Notes: generated by a model not told the origin, from the sequence alone. A stretch of DNA of 31,262 bases from Burkholderiales bacterium (GCA_005789685.1 SXXD01000275.1:1-31262); one strand, 5' to 3'. Counted from the stretch's first letter, positions 9,113-17,285 are shown. Made by a program: numbers and translations.

Positions 9113-9856
9113 ATGAAGAACTATTTAATTATCAATCCCAACACCAACGCATTAACTACTGAGCGATTGCAAAACGTTCTCATGCCCCAAATGTCAACGG
9201 ATTTAAAATTTTCCTTTACAACCGCAAGCTTTGGCGCAAATTACATTGCATGCGAGGCCAGTTACGCGGTGGCTTCACATGCTTGTTTAGAAGCATGGGC
9301 CAGCCAAACCTTGGCTAACCCTGAGCCCTTAGCAGGCGTTTTAATTGCTTGCTTTGGCGACCCCGCCTTATTTGCGCTGCGTGAGATGTCGGCGGTGCCC
9401 GTGACGGGGCTTGCTGAGGCCTCTTTTATTCAAGCAGCACAAACAGGTCCCTTCGCTGTCGTCACGGGTGGCGAACGTTGGAAACCAATGATCCAAAGAT
9501 TAGCAAGCAACCTTGGATTTGGCGACCATTTGCGACACATTGAAACAGTCACTCCCAGTGGCTCAGAACTGCAAGCCAACCCAGAAATGGCCATTCAATG
9601 CCTTGGAGAAGCATGTCGTCGAGCCGCCAAAGATGGCGTTCGCGTCATTATTTTGGGGGGCGCAGGTTTGGCAGGCTACGCCGAAAAACTTCAGCCTTTT
9701 TGCCCTCTTCCGATGATAGACAGTGCACGCGCAGGCCTAGAAGTATTGCTTAATCACCAAGCTCCCCGTGCTAAAAACTTTCTAAATGGCTCATATGCAC
9801 AGTGGTCAGGAATGAGCGGTTCATTGTCTCAAGTCAATGCGTTTGATTTAACTTGA
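9113..9856 (+). CDS. Asp/Glu/hydantoin racemase-family protein lacking the second catalytic Cys
   Basis: A 247-residue protein beginning with the family hallmark YLIINPNTN. The first catalytic position is present as Cys80 in LIACFGDPAL. The second, normally LGCAGM, reads LGGAGLAGYA, so Gly183 stands where the second Cys should be. Two-Cys members racemise hydantoins or amino acids by two-base chemistry. One-Cys relatives such as arylmalonate decarboxylase do different chemistry, although that enzyme keeps the other Cys. This protein is therefore unlikely to be a normal racemase; a decarboxylase, isomerase or lyase role is possible. It is first in an operon with a Bug binding protein, a TauD-type dioxygenase and a CMD-family protein. 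No strong ribosome binding site is visible before ATG 9113. Confidence 0.85.
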   Translation: MKNYLIINPNTNALTTERLQNVLMPQMSTDLKFSFTTASFGANYIACEASYAVASHACLEAWASQTLANPEPLAGVLIACFGDPALFALREMSAVPVTGLAEASFIQAAQTGPFAVVTGGERWKPMIQRLASNLGFGDHLRHIETVTPSGSELQANPEMAIQCLGEACRRAAKDGVRVIILGGAGLAGYAEKLQPFCPLPMIDSARAGLEVLLNHQAPRAKNFLNGSYAQWSGMSGSLSQVNAFDLT

Positions 9857-9872
9857 CAACACAACTCCATCA

Positions 9873-9916
9873 GGCGCGCGCCCTTTTTGAGCAAGGCACT
9901 TTTGCACTTTGCAAAA
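9873..9916. repeat. Short inverted repeats between racemase-family and Bug genes
   Basis: GGCGCGCGCC (9873-9882), a 10-base palindrome followed by CTTTTT, could be a weak terminator, though its loop geometry is poor. A second perfect dyad, TTTTGCA-CTT-TGCAAAA (9900-9916), follows. A third, TGGCAC-CTCAAA-GTGCCA, lies at 9963-9980. Together they suggest that the 166-base gap contains control sites and that the Bug gene may have its own promoter. Confidence 0.35.
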
Positions 9917-10022
9917 AAACACCTAGGCAGCCCTTTCACATCAATCTCGGTCAGACAACCTCTGGCACCTCAAAGTGCCATAATTTGGCATGAATTTAAA
10001 TACATCAGGTCAGGAGCTTTTC

Positions 10023-11024
10023 ATGAAACAGACTCAATCGGCGCATCGGCTTTCTCTACCAAAATGGATGATTGGTTTTTTGGTAAGCACTCATTTAGTG
10101 GGTGCCGCTTTGGCGCAATCAGTTGCGCCAAATTTTCCCAACAAACCCGTTCGCATCATCGTGCCGCAAACGCCAGGTGGGGCATCTGATGCGTTGGCGC
10201 GCATCGTCGGTCAAAAGCTTTCTGAAAAATGGGGTCAACCCGTTGTGATTGAAAACCGCCCCGGTGCAGGGGGCAATATTGGCATGGACGCGGTTGCAAA
10301 GGCACCGGGTGATGGCCACACTTTGTTAATGTCTTATGTTGGCTCACACGCCATCAATCCAAGCATCTACAGCAAGTTACCGTTTGATCCAGAAGCTGAT
10401 TTTGTGGCTGTAGCCACTTTGGCCAATGTCCCCTTTGTAGCGGCCGTGAATGCTTCTGTTCCTGTTGCCAATATGAAGGCCTTGGCTACCTACGCAGGAC
10501 AAAAACCTGTGGCATTTGGTTCCGCAGGTAACGGGTCAGTTAACCATTTGTTAGGTGAAATGTTCAACACTGCCAGTGGCGCCAAAATGCAGCACATCCC
10601 CTACAAGGGGGCGGCTCCAGCCTTGACAGATTTAATTTACGGACAAATTCAAGTGGTCTTCACCAGCTTGCCCTCGGTAGCGCAGCATATTCGAGCGGGT
10701 ACGGTCAAGGGCTTAAGTGTCACGGGCTCTAAGCGGTCAGCTGCATTCAAAGACATTCCGACCATTGCTGAGTCTGGATTTCCAGGCTTTGTGATTAACC
10801 CATGGTTTGGCTTGTTTGCCTCCAAGGGAACGCCTGCCAGCGTAGCCAGGCAGATCAATGCAGACATTAAAAAGGTGATGGAAGACAAGGATGTTCTGGA
10901 CAGATTTGCGGCAGTCGGTGCAGAGCCCTTTGAGACCACACCGCAAGAGTTTCAAGCCATCCTCAACGCTGATATCAAAACTTGGGCGGCAGTTGTTAAA
11001 AGTTCTGGTGCAACAGCTGATTAA
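10023..11024 (+). CDS. Bug-family tripartite tricarboxylate transporter solute-binding protein
   Basis: A 333-residue periplasmic protein. The signal peptide (hydrophobic MIGFLVSTHLVGAALAQS, cleavage near ALAQ) is followed by the Bug fold: PNKPVRIIVPQTPGG, VIENRPGAGGNIG, the HIPYKGAAPALTDL loop, and a C-terminal AEPFETTPQEF segment. Bug proteins bind small carboxylates and deliver them to TctA/TctB membrane partners, neither of which is in this window. ATG 10023 is preferred over 9990 because AGGAG precedes it by 6 bases and the signal peptide begins there. The dioxygenase frame starts at or just after its stop, indicating one transcript. Confidence 0.95.
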   Translation: MKQTQSAHRLSLPKWMIGFLVSTHLVGAALAQSVAPNFPNKPVRIIVPQTPGGASDALARIVGQKLSEKWGQPVVIENRPGAGGNIGMDAVAKAPGDGHTLLMSYVGSHAINPSIYSKLPFDPEADFVAVATLANVPFVAAVNASVPVANMKALATYAGQKPVAFGSAGNGSVNHLLGEMFNTASGAKMQHIPYKGAAPALTDLIYGQIQVVFTSLPSVAQHIRAGTVKGLSVTGSKRSAAFKDIPTIAESGFPGFVINPWFGLFASKGTPASVARQINADIKKVMEDKDVLDRFAAVGAEPFETTPQEFQAILNADIKTWAAVVKSSGATAD

Positions 11025-11045
11025 TTGAGCTCAAGATATTTTGAT

Positions 11046-11870
11046 ATGAAAATAAAAAGAATAGCAGGCGCTTTGGGCGCTGAAATTATTGGGCTGAATT
11101 TAACCCAAGCTTTGTCCTCAGATTTAACGAAAGAAATTCGAGACGTATTTTTAAAAAACAGTGTCATTTTTTTACGGCACCAACCACTCACGTCCCAACA
11201 GTTCATGAACTTTGCGACAGCCATGGGCGAGCCTATTGAGTATCCTTTTGTCAAAGGATTCGACGACTTTCCTCAAATCATTGAAGTTAAAAAGTTGGAG
11301 CATGAAAAAAACAACTTTGGAGGTGTGTGGCATTCAGACACCACTTATTTGGAAAAGCCACCCATGGGATCGATGTTGCTTTCCAAAGAAATCCCCCCGT
11401 ACGGCGGCGACACTTTGTTTGCATGCCAATATGCTGCCTACGAGTCTTTATCAGACACCATGCAAGGTTTGTTAGAAGGTTTACAGGGCATTAATTCTTC
11501 TGCCAAAGCCGATGTTTCCAAAACAAGGGAAGATCGCATCAAGTCTGATGGCAATGACTCTTCACCTAAAAGTTTCACCAGCTGCCATCCAGTGGTGCGA
11601 ACTCATCCTGAAACAGGTCGCAAGGCTTTGTTCATCAACACCGCCCACACCACTGGCATTGAAGGCTTAACTGACAAGGAAAGTGCATCCTTGCTGTCAT
11701 TTTTGTTTGAGCATCAAGTCAAACCCGAGTTCACATGCCGTTGGAGCTGGGAACCAGATGCTTTGGCGTTTTGGGACAACCGATGCGCACAACACAATCC
11801 TGTGAATGACTATCACGGTTTTCGCCGAGTCATGCACCGTATTACCTTGCAAGGTGACAAGCCCTTTTAA
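11046..11870 (+). CDS. TauD/TfdA-family Fe(II)/2-oxoglutarate-dependent dioxygenase
   Basis: A 274-residue enzyme with the iron triad His96-x-Asp98 (VWHSDTTY) and distal His250 (CAQHNPVNDY). The 2-oxoglutarate-binding arginines lie in RRVMHR (Arg261/Arg265). The N-terminus IAGALGAEIIGLNL is typical of the family. It couples decarboxylation of 2-oxoglutarate to hydroxylation of a substrate; known members act on taurine, 2,4-D and other acids. A TTG at 11025 abuts the Bug stop codon and would add seven residues; ATG 11046 fits the family better. Coding sequence here is visibly AT-rich (22 G+C of 60 at 11041-11100) compared with trkA (34 of 60 at 13201-13260). Substrate unknown. Confidence 0.92.
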   Translation: MKIKRIAGALGAEIIGLNLTQALSSDLTKEIRDVFLKNSVIFLRHQPLTSQQFMNFATAMGEPIEYPFVKGFDDFPQIIEVKKLEHEKNNFGGVWHSDTTYLEKPPMGSMLLSKEIPPYGGDTLFACQYAAYESLSDTMQGLLEGLQGINSSAKADVSKTREDRIKSDGNDSSPKSFTSCHPVVRTHPETGRKALFINTAHTTGIEGLTDKESASLLSFLFEHQVKPEFTCRWSWEPDALAFWDNRCAQHNPVNDYHGFRRVMHRITLQGDKPF

Positions 11871-11877
11871 CTGAATC

Positions 11878-12531
11878 ATGCCTAATGCGTCTTTCAATCA
11901 GCCTACTGTCAAAGACGATTCACCTGCGTTTTTATTAAGAGGCAATCGGTTTAAACCTCTCGCATGGGAAACCATGTCGGCTGAACAGCAACAAATGACT
12001 CGTGCTGTTTTGGAAGGTCAGCGGGGCAACATGCAAGGCCCCTACAACGTCTTGTTAAGAAGTCCTGAATTAGGGCAACTCGCTCAGGCTTTTGGTGCGC
12101 ATACGCGCTTCAACTCATCCCTGCCACTCGCACTGAATGAGTTGGCCATTTTGTTAATCGCGCGCGATTGGACTGCTCAATTTGTGTGGTGGGCACACCG
12201 ACGCATTGCTGAAGATGCAGGTCTACCAATTGACCTGGTTCAAGCCATCTCCAATCAAACGCCAATGCCCAAAAACTTGCCAGATAATGTCATCGCAGTG
12301 TTTGAATTTTGCAAAGAGTTAATGCAAACTCGAAAAGTCAGCGATTCAGCTTTCGCACATGTTGTCAAACATTTTGGTGAACGCGGTGTTGTTGATCTGA
12401 TGGCAACCATGAGTTACTACACCCTCGTCTGCATGTCTCTTAATGTTGACGATTACCCTTTGCCAGATGGCGTTGAGCCTGAGTTGGCTCCACCACGGGG
12501 CAGCAACTTGGATGCCAACCAACAACAATGA
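11878..12531 (+). CDS. Carboxymuconolactone decarboxylase (CMD/AhpD-like) family protein
   Basis: A 217-residue all-helical CMD-family protein. Segments include NVLLRSPELGQLAQAFGAHTRF and NELAILLIARDWTAQFVWWAHRRIAEDAGL. The AhpD CxxC redox pair is absent; His107 in WWAH sits in the equivalent region, as in decarboxylase-type members. It starts 7 bases after the dioxygenase and its TGA overlaps the next ATG (ATGA), so it is in the operon. Proteins of this subgroup occur in aromatic and carboxylate catabolic clusters but few have proven reactions. It could decarboxylate the product of the dioxygenase; this is inference. Confidence 0.85.
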   Translation: MPNASFNQPTVKDDSPAFLLRGNRFKPLAWETMSAEQQQMTRAVLEGQRGNMQGPYNVLLRSPELGQLAQAFGAHTRFNSSLPLALNELAILLIARDWTAQFVWWAHRRIAEDAGLPIDLVQAISNQTPMPKNLPDNVIAVFEFCKELMQTRKVSDSAFAHVVKHFGERGVVDLMATMSYYTLVCMSLNVDDYPLPDGVEPELAPPRGSNLDANQQQ

Positions 12532-12635
12532 ATCAATCGATGGCGTTAGTCATCATTGGTGGTGGCATTGCAGCGGCACCCACTGCCTATTGGCTTTCAC
12601 GTCACGAACAGGTGCTATTTAGACCATCGCATTGA
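12528..12635 (+). pseudogene. N-terminal remnant of an FAD-dependent oxidoreductase
   Basis: Thirty-five codons beginning at an ATG that overlaps the upstream TGA. They read ALVIIGGGIAAAPTAYWLSR, the Rossmann dinucleotide-binding start of a DAO-type FAD enzyme, then leave the family pattern and stop at TGA 12633. No continuation was seen in other frames before trkA. The coupling ATGA shows that an intact gene once completed this operon. The break point lies near 12610-12630 and marks the edge of the catabolic segment. Confidence 0.8.
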
Positions 12636-12744
12636 AAGTTAAGCCAGGGAATGCATGCGCAAAGTGCGAATAATCATCACCCAGCGCGCCCTTTGGGCAC
12701 AAAAATACCCTTTTTGAAGCTCGGCTCAAGTATCATTTACTCCC

Positions 12745-14136
12745 ATGAATATCATCATCCTGGGCGCTGGCCGAGTGGGCGAAAGCGTCGCTGAAAGCCT
12801 GGTGTCCGAGCAAAACGACATCACCATCATCGACCAAGATCCGACTCGCCTCAGGCTGCTCGAAGAGCGCTTGGACCTGCGCGGCGTTGTAGGCAACGGC
12901 ATTCAGCCCTCTGTACTGCGCGAAGCCGGAGCCCAAGACGCGGACATGGTCATTGGTTGCGCTGCGGCCGATGAGTCAAACTTGGTGTTTTGCAAGATTG
13001 CCCACGACGTGTTCAACGTGCCCACCACCATCGCCCGTCTGCGCTCACCCGAGTTCAACGAGGGCGATGAATTGTTGGGCAAGTCGGGGTTTGCCGTTAA
13101 CCATGTGATCTGTCCTGAAGAGTCGGTCATGCGCTACATCGAGCAGCTCATCCAGTACCCCGAGGCCTTGCAAGTACTTGAATTTGCCGACGGCCGCGTC
13201 AGCCTGATTGTGGTACGAGCAGCTGCCGACAGTCTGCTGGTAAACCACACCATTGCCGAGTTTCGCGACCGATTGCCGGACACCGAGATGCGCGTGGTGG
13301 CCTTGTACCGGCAAGACACGCAGGTGGACGCCTTGCCCGAGACCCGCATCCTGCCGGGCGACGAGGTGTTTGTGTTGGCCGACACCCGCAAAATCACTTT
13401 CGTGTTAGCCGGCATCCACAAAACCGACCAGCCCGTGAAGCGCCTGATGCTGGCCGGTGGCGGCAAAGTGGGCTTGCGTTTGGCGCGCATTCTGGCAGAG
13501 CAATACGATGTGAAGGTGATCGAACGCGATAAAAACCGCTGCGCCTATTTGGCCAGCCAGTTGCCTTCCAGCACCTTGATTCTGAATGGCGACGGTGCCG
13601 ATGAAGACCTGCTGCTCGAAGAGAGTGTGAACGAGATGGATTTGTTTCTGTCGCTGACCAGCGACGATGAGGACAACATCATGTCCGCCATGCTGGCCAA
13701 ACGCATGGGCGCGCGGCGCGTCATGGCCCTGATCAACCGCCGTGCATATGCCGACATGATGCAAGGCAGCACGATTGACATCGCGATATCACCTGCGCAA
13801 ACCGTGATTGGCGAGTTGTTGGCGCACCTGCGTCGGGGCGATGTGGCGGCGGTGCACAGCCTGCGCCGTGGCGCAGCAGAGGCACTTGAGGGCATTGCGC
13901 GGGGTGACTTCAAGACGTCGAAATTGGTGGGTCGTCGTGTCGAACAAATCAAACTGCCCCTAGGCGTGAGCATGGGCGCTATCGTACGTGGCCAGGGGCA
14001 TCAATCCGAGGTGCTGATGCCTCACCACGACACCCTGATAGAGGCCGATGACCACATCATCATGTTCATCCCCAACAAACGCGATGTGCGTGCGGTGGAA
14101 AAACTTTTTCAGGTCAGTGCGACCTTTTTTGGCTGA
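12745..14136 (+). CDS. trkA: Trk potassium uptake system peripheral protein TrkA
   Basis: A 463-residue protein, close to the 458 residues of E. coli TrkA. It has two RCK halves, each with an NAD-binding motif: GAGRVG at residues 7-12 and GGGKVG at 238-243, with acidic strand ends (IIDQD and VIERD). Each half ends in a TrkA-C domain (LPETRILPGDEVFVLAD; the second near HDTLIEADDHIIMFIP). It binds the cytoplasmic face of TrkH and gates potassium uptake in response to nucleotides. Its stop overlaps the TrkH start (TGATG), so the pair is coupled. About 110 bases without a clear gene separate it from the upstream remnant, and its promoter is probably there. Confidence 0.97.
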   Translation: MNIIILGAGRVGESVAESLVSEQNDITIIDQDPTRLRLLEERLDLRGVVGNGIQPSVLREAGAQDADMVIGCAAADESNLVFCKIAHDVFNVPTTIARLRSPEFNEGDELLGKSGFAVNHVICPEESVMRYIEQLIQYPEALQVLEFADGRVSLIVVRAAADSLLVNHTIAEFRDRLPDTEMRVVALYRQDTQVDALPETRILPGDEVFVLADTRKITFVLAGIHKTDQPVKRLMLAGGGKVGLRLARILAEQYDVKVIERDKNRCAYLASQLPSSTLILNGDGADEDLLLEESVNEMDLFLSLTSDDEDNIMSAMLAKRMGARRVMALINRRAYADMMQGSTIDIAISPAQTVIGELLAHLRRGDVAAVHSLRRGAAEALEGIARGDFKTSKLVGRRVEQIKLPLGVSMGAIVRGQGHQSEVLMPHHDTLIEADDHIIMFIPNKRDVRAVEKLFQVSATFFG

Positions 14137-15599
14137 TGTTCACTTTCTTCGCACCCGTGCTGTCCTTGATGGCACGCATCTTGATGGCTTTCTCAGTCAC
14201 ATTTTTGGTGCCGGGCATTTGGGCTTGGTTTGAAGACCACCGAGATTTTCAATTAATTTGGGTGGCTGGTTTTTGTTTGACGGCTCTCAGTGGCTTGGCA
14301 TTGGCGGCAATCACACAAAAGCATCGGCGTGAATTGAAGACCAAAGACGGCTTCTTGTTGGTCAACATGGTGTGGCTGGTTTTACCTGCCTACTCCGCCC
14401 TGCCCCTGATGTTTTTGGTGCCTGAAATCACTTGGTCCAAAGCCTACTTTGAGGCCATGAGCGCACTCACCGCCACGGGCGCCACAGCTTTGACGGGGCT
14501 TGAGCATTTGCCGGTTTCAGTGAATATTTGGCGCTGCTTTTTGCAGCTGATTGGAGGGCTGGGCATCATGCTGTTGGTGGTGGCCGTGTTGCCCATGTTG
14601 GGATTGGGCGGCATGCAGCTGTACAAAACCGAAACGCCAGGCCCCATGAAAGACACCAAGTTCACCCCCCGCATTGCCGAAACGGCGAGAGGCTTGTGGG
14701 GCGTGTACTTCTTGTTTTCGGGTGCGTGCTTTTTGGCTTACCGCTGGGCCGGCATGAGCTGGGCCGACGCCTTCATGCACATGTGCACCACCATGGGTTT
14801 AGGTGGCTTTTCTTCGTACGATGCCAGTTTTGGGCACTTCAACTCGCCCATGGTCGAATGGGTGGCCATCGTGTTCATGACCTTGGCGGGAATCAGTTTT
14901 GTGCGCTACTTTGTTGTGCTGCGCAGCCGCTCCATTTTGCCCATCAGCAGCGACCGTGAAATCCGAACCTACTTGGCTGTTTTGTTGGCAGCCACCTTAT
15001 CGGTGATGGCTTTGTTGTTGGTGCATGACGTGTACGACGACGCGATGGAGGCCTTGCGGATCAGTGCCTTCCATGTGGTTTCTTTGGCCACCACCACCGG
15101 TTATGCCGCCACCGATTACACACAGTGGCCGGTGTTTGCCCCAATCTTGTTGATGTTTTTGGGCTGCTTTGCAACCTGTGCGGGCTCTACGGGTGGTGGC
15201 ATCAAGATGGTGCGCATGGTCTTGCTGGTGAAGCAAGCCCGGCGCGAGTTGGTGCGCATCATTCACCCCCGTGTCATCAACCCGGTCACGCTGGGCGGCA
15301 CCGTGATCCCCATGTCGGTTATGACGGCGGTGCTGGGCTTCATGCTCATTTATGGCGGTGTCACCATGAGTCTGAGCATGCTGCTCTTGCTCAGTGGCTT
15401 GGACGTTGTCACCGCATTTTCGGCCGTGATTGCCACCGTCAACAACATCGGCCCTGGCCTGGGTGAGGTCGGACCCTCGGGCAATTACGGCGGCCTGAGC
15501 CCCTTCCAACTGGGTGTGTTGAGTTTTGCCATGCTGCTCGGCCGACTTGAGCTGCTGTCGGTACTGGTTTTGTTCAGCTCACACTTCTGGCGCAAATAA
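14136..15599 (+). CDS. trkH: Trk potassium uptake system membrane subunit TrkH
   Basis: A 487-residue membrane protein with the four pore loops of the Trk/Ktr superfamily: SALTATGATALTGL, CTTMGLGGFSSYDASFG, SLATTTGYAATDYTQWP and ATVNNIGPGLGEVGP. The final LGRLELLSVLVLF helix is a family signature. It forms the potassium channel gated by TrkA and is fused by a one-base overlap to trkA translation. The ATG at 14136 begins a hydrophobic segment (FAPVLSLMARILMAFSVTFL), consistent with the first membrane helix. Confidence 0.97.
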   Translation: MFTFFAPVLSLMARILMAFSVTFLVPGIWAWFEDHRDFQLIWVAGFCLTALSGLALAAITQKHRRELKTKDGFLLVNMVWLVLPAYSALPLMFLVPEITWSKAYFEAMSALTATGATALTGLEHLPVSVNIWRCFLQLIGGLGIMLLVVAVLPMLGLGGMQLYKTETPGPMKDTKFTPRIAETARGLWGVYFLFSGACFLAYRWAGMSWADAFMHMCTTMGLGGFSSYDASFGHFNSPMVEWVAIVFMTLAGISFVRYFVVLRSRSILPISSDREIRTYLAVLLAATLSVMALLLVHDVYDDAMEALRISAFHVVSLATTTGYAATDYTQWPVFAPILLMFLGCFATCAGSTGGGIKMVRMVLLVKQARRELVRIIHPRVINPVTLGGTVIPMSVMTAVLGFMLIYGGVTMSLSMLLLLSGLDVVTAFSAVIATVNNIGPGLGEVGPSGNYGGLSPFQLGVLSFAMLLGRLELLSVLVLFSSHFWRK

Positions 15600-15645
15600 A
15601 GGCGGGATTTTTCGAACTAAGTCTCCTTAGATTTTGTCCGCCTTT
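15598..15645 (+). terminator. Two-tier hairpin after trkH
   Basis: An 8-bp outer stem (AAAGGCGG 15598-15605 with CCGCCTTT 15638-15645) encloses an inner stem CTAAG-TCTC-CTTAG (15617-15630) followed by ATTTTGT. It overlaps the trkH stop codon. It may end or attenuate the trk transcript; the outer stem has no U-run after it, so this is not a textbook terminator. Confidence 0.45.
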
Positions 15646-15700
15646 ACCCAATCATGAAATGGGACAGAATAGACAGCTTTGATAACATCCAACTTTTCTA

Positions 15701-16306
15701 TTGCGTGGTTCATCTTTGATTTTTCCAACCGATTTAGCTTCGTTCCTTGAATTGTTGCGCCAACACGGTGATGAGGCCTACGGACTCATCTTCGCTTTTG
15801 CCGCGTCGCACAGCCTGCTGCTAACTCTGTTTGCCGGTTATGCCTCCAGTACAGAGGCTCTTAACCTTGGCACCCTTATTCCCGTGGTCTGGGCCGGCAG
15901 TTTTTTGGGGGATACGATCCGCTTCGGAATAGGACGCTATTTCGGTACACAATGGCTTTCACCTTTCCCAAGGCTTCAAAGAAGTATTCAGATCGTTGTT
16001 CGGTTGGTAGATCGCTACTATGTGTGGCTCATTCTGTTGCATCGCTATCCTCACGGAATTCGGGGTGTTGCTGGATTTGCCTTCGGAATGTCACGTCTAT
16101 CCTGGTCCACATTTCTGGTGTTCAATTTCGTTGCGGCCGGAATTTGGTCTGGTGTAGTTCTTTCCGCTGGCCATGCGTTTGGCCAAATTTCGGAGAAGCT
16201 GTTAAACGATGCTTTCTCTGGTATCGGCATGGTCATGCTGATTGTGTTCCTCGCGCTGTCATGGGTATTAAGTAAGAAACTCGAGCGTGTTGCCGAGCAA
16301 AGTTGA
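15701..16306 (+). CDS. DedA-family (VTT domain) membrane protein
   Basis: About 201 residues with several hydrophobic segments and the DedA-type motifs WAGSFLGDTIRFGIGRYFG and HRYPHGIRGVAGFAFGMSRLSW. The latter carries the conserved Arg of the family's R-x-x-P/R signature. Members are lipid flippase-like proteins involved in membrane homeostasis. The start is uncertain: TTG 15701 or TTG 15716 are the options in frame, neither with a clear Shine-Dalgarno. It lies about 55 bases after the trkH hairpin and is probably transcribed separately. It appears complete. Confidence 0.82.
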   Translation: MRGSSLIFPTDLASFLELLRQHGDEAYGLIFAFAASHSLLLTLFAGYASSTEALNLGTLIPVVWAGSFLGDTIRFGIGRYFGTQWLSPFPRLQRSIQIVVRLVDRYYVWLILLHRYPHGIRGVAGFAFGMSRLSWSTFLVFNFVAAGIWSGVVLSAGHAFGQISEKLLNDAFSGIGMVMLIVFLALSWVLSKKLERVAEQS

Positions 16307-16320
16307 ACCTTGGCCACCAT

Positions 16321-16479
16321 ATGAAGATAAGCGCAATTTCTCTTTGCAAACGCTGGTGCACGCTTGCGCTCTTGTGCGCCGCAGCCCAAGTTGTGGCGGC
16401 CCAGCCGTTTAGCTTTGTGGCCTTGGGTGACTTCAAATCGGGCTCTACGCTGTGCTCGGATGAAGAGTTCCAAGTTTAA
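16321..16479 (+). pseudogene. Internally deleted metallophosphoesterase remnant
   Basis: Fifty-two codons beginning with a signal-peptide-like stretch (CTLALLCAAAQVVAAQ), then FSFVALGDFKSGSTLCSDEEFQ and a TAA stop. In the calcineurin-like family that I recall, FSFVALGD belongs to the first metal motif and GDFKSG-x-x-CSDE to a second motif tens of residues later. Here both are joined at a shared Gly-Asp, as if the DNA between two similar GD codons had been lost. The frame then ends early. The gene lies 14 bases after the DedA-family stop. The protein is not functional as a phosphatase; the family link is from memory and should be searched. Confidence 0.65.
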
Positions 16480-16530
16480 CTTGGGCATTTTGGCTTGTTT
16501 GACAGCGCCCTGATGCGACATGACTTTCAA

Positions 16531-17250
16531 TCAAGCACTGATTGCTTTCAAGCCTTTGATCTGATGTTTTTCAATAGATCTAGCAACAAAGCCTGTTTCT
16601 ATCAATTTATTGACGAAATTTTGTAAATAGACATTTGCCGCCGCCTTCCCGAGTGCAATAGCAAAGCCATGATTGACCGTCATGAATTTGCCTTGCAACA
16701 ACTTTCCTTCAGGGAGTTTATGCATTGATTCAATGAGATTTGGCTTTAGTCCGGCGATTGCATCAACTTGAAGGTCATTGAATATTTGAATTGAATCAGC
16801 AAAGTTTTTTGTTTGAACAATCGATGCATTTTTTAAAGCACTCGTTAAATAAAGTTCGTACCCTGCTTTTGCAGGAGCGGCAATTTTCATTCCCTTGGCA
16901 TCTACTTCTTCGGTGCTCTTCAAAGTTGAACTGTGATGAACAACATATCCCGCTTCAATTTCGGTCATGCCCGGAGAAAATGAAATGGTCTTTGCTCTGG
17001 TTTTTTCAATCGCGAGGATGGCAATGTCCCAGACACCCTTGGTGGCATCGTCTGCAACTTGACCTGGTTGCTCGTAAACGACCAACTCTAATGACACACC
17101 AAGGCGTTTGGCTAACTCTTGCATTAAGTCAACACTAACGCCAAGCAATTCTCCAGACTCATTTTTGCGTGTAAACAAGTTATTGCCTAAATTCATACCA
17201 GCCCGCAGCTTTCCTGTGGGAGCCAATTCATTGATGACGGTCATGGTCAT
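16531..17250 (-). CDS. Family-3 substrate-binding fold protein without a signal peptide
   Basis: About 239 residues with the SBP_bac_3 fold: ELAPTGKLRAGMNLGNN at the N-terminus, GVSVDLMQELAKRLGV, DIAILAIEKTRAKTISFSPG and QVDAIAGLKPNLIE. Such proteins normally bind amino acids in the periplasm, but this one starts directly with the first fold strand and has no signal peptide in any upstream in-frame extension (TTG 17262 adds only MYWD). ATG 17250 or 17244 are the start options. It follows the aminotransferase by about 35 bases on the same strand, suggesting an operon. It may be a cytoplasmic binding protein or an enzyme of the cyclohexadienyl-dehydratase kind. No ABC permease or ATPase is adjacent. 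Confidence 0.82.
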   Translation of the reverse strand: MTMTVINELAPTGKLRAGMNLGNNLFTRKNESGELLGVSVDLMQELAKRLGVSLELVVYEQPGQVADDATKGVWDIAILAIEKTRAKTISFSPGMTEIEAGYVVHHSSTLKSTEEVDAKGMKIAAPAKAGYELYLTSALKNASIVQTKNFADSIQIFNDLQVDAIAGLKPNLIESMHKLPEGKLLQGKFMTVNHGFAIALGKAAANVYLQNFVNKLIETGFVARSIEKHQIKGLKAISA

Positions 17251-17285
17251 ATCCCAATACAAATGAAATCTAGGGAGGTTGAGGT

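Noticed and set aside
9963..9980. TGGCAC...TGC resembling a sigma54 -24/-12 promoter before the Bug gene
   Set aside because: The GG and GC dinucleotides are 11 bases apart rather than 10 and TTGC is not matched; the sequence is better described as an inverted repeat.
12688..12698. GCCC-TTT-GGGC hairpin before trkA as a terminator
   Set aside because: Four base pairs with a 3-base loop is too weak, and the T-run follows only after a gap.
14997..15509. 170-codon minus-strand frame inside trkH
   Set aside because: His/Gln-rich shadow of a well-supported membrane protein gene.
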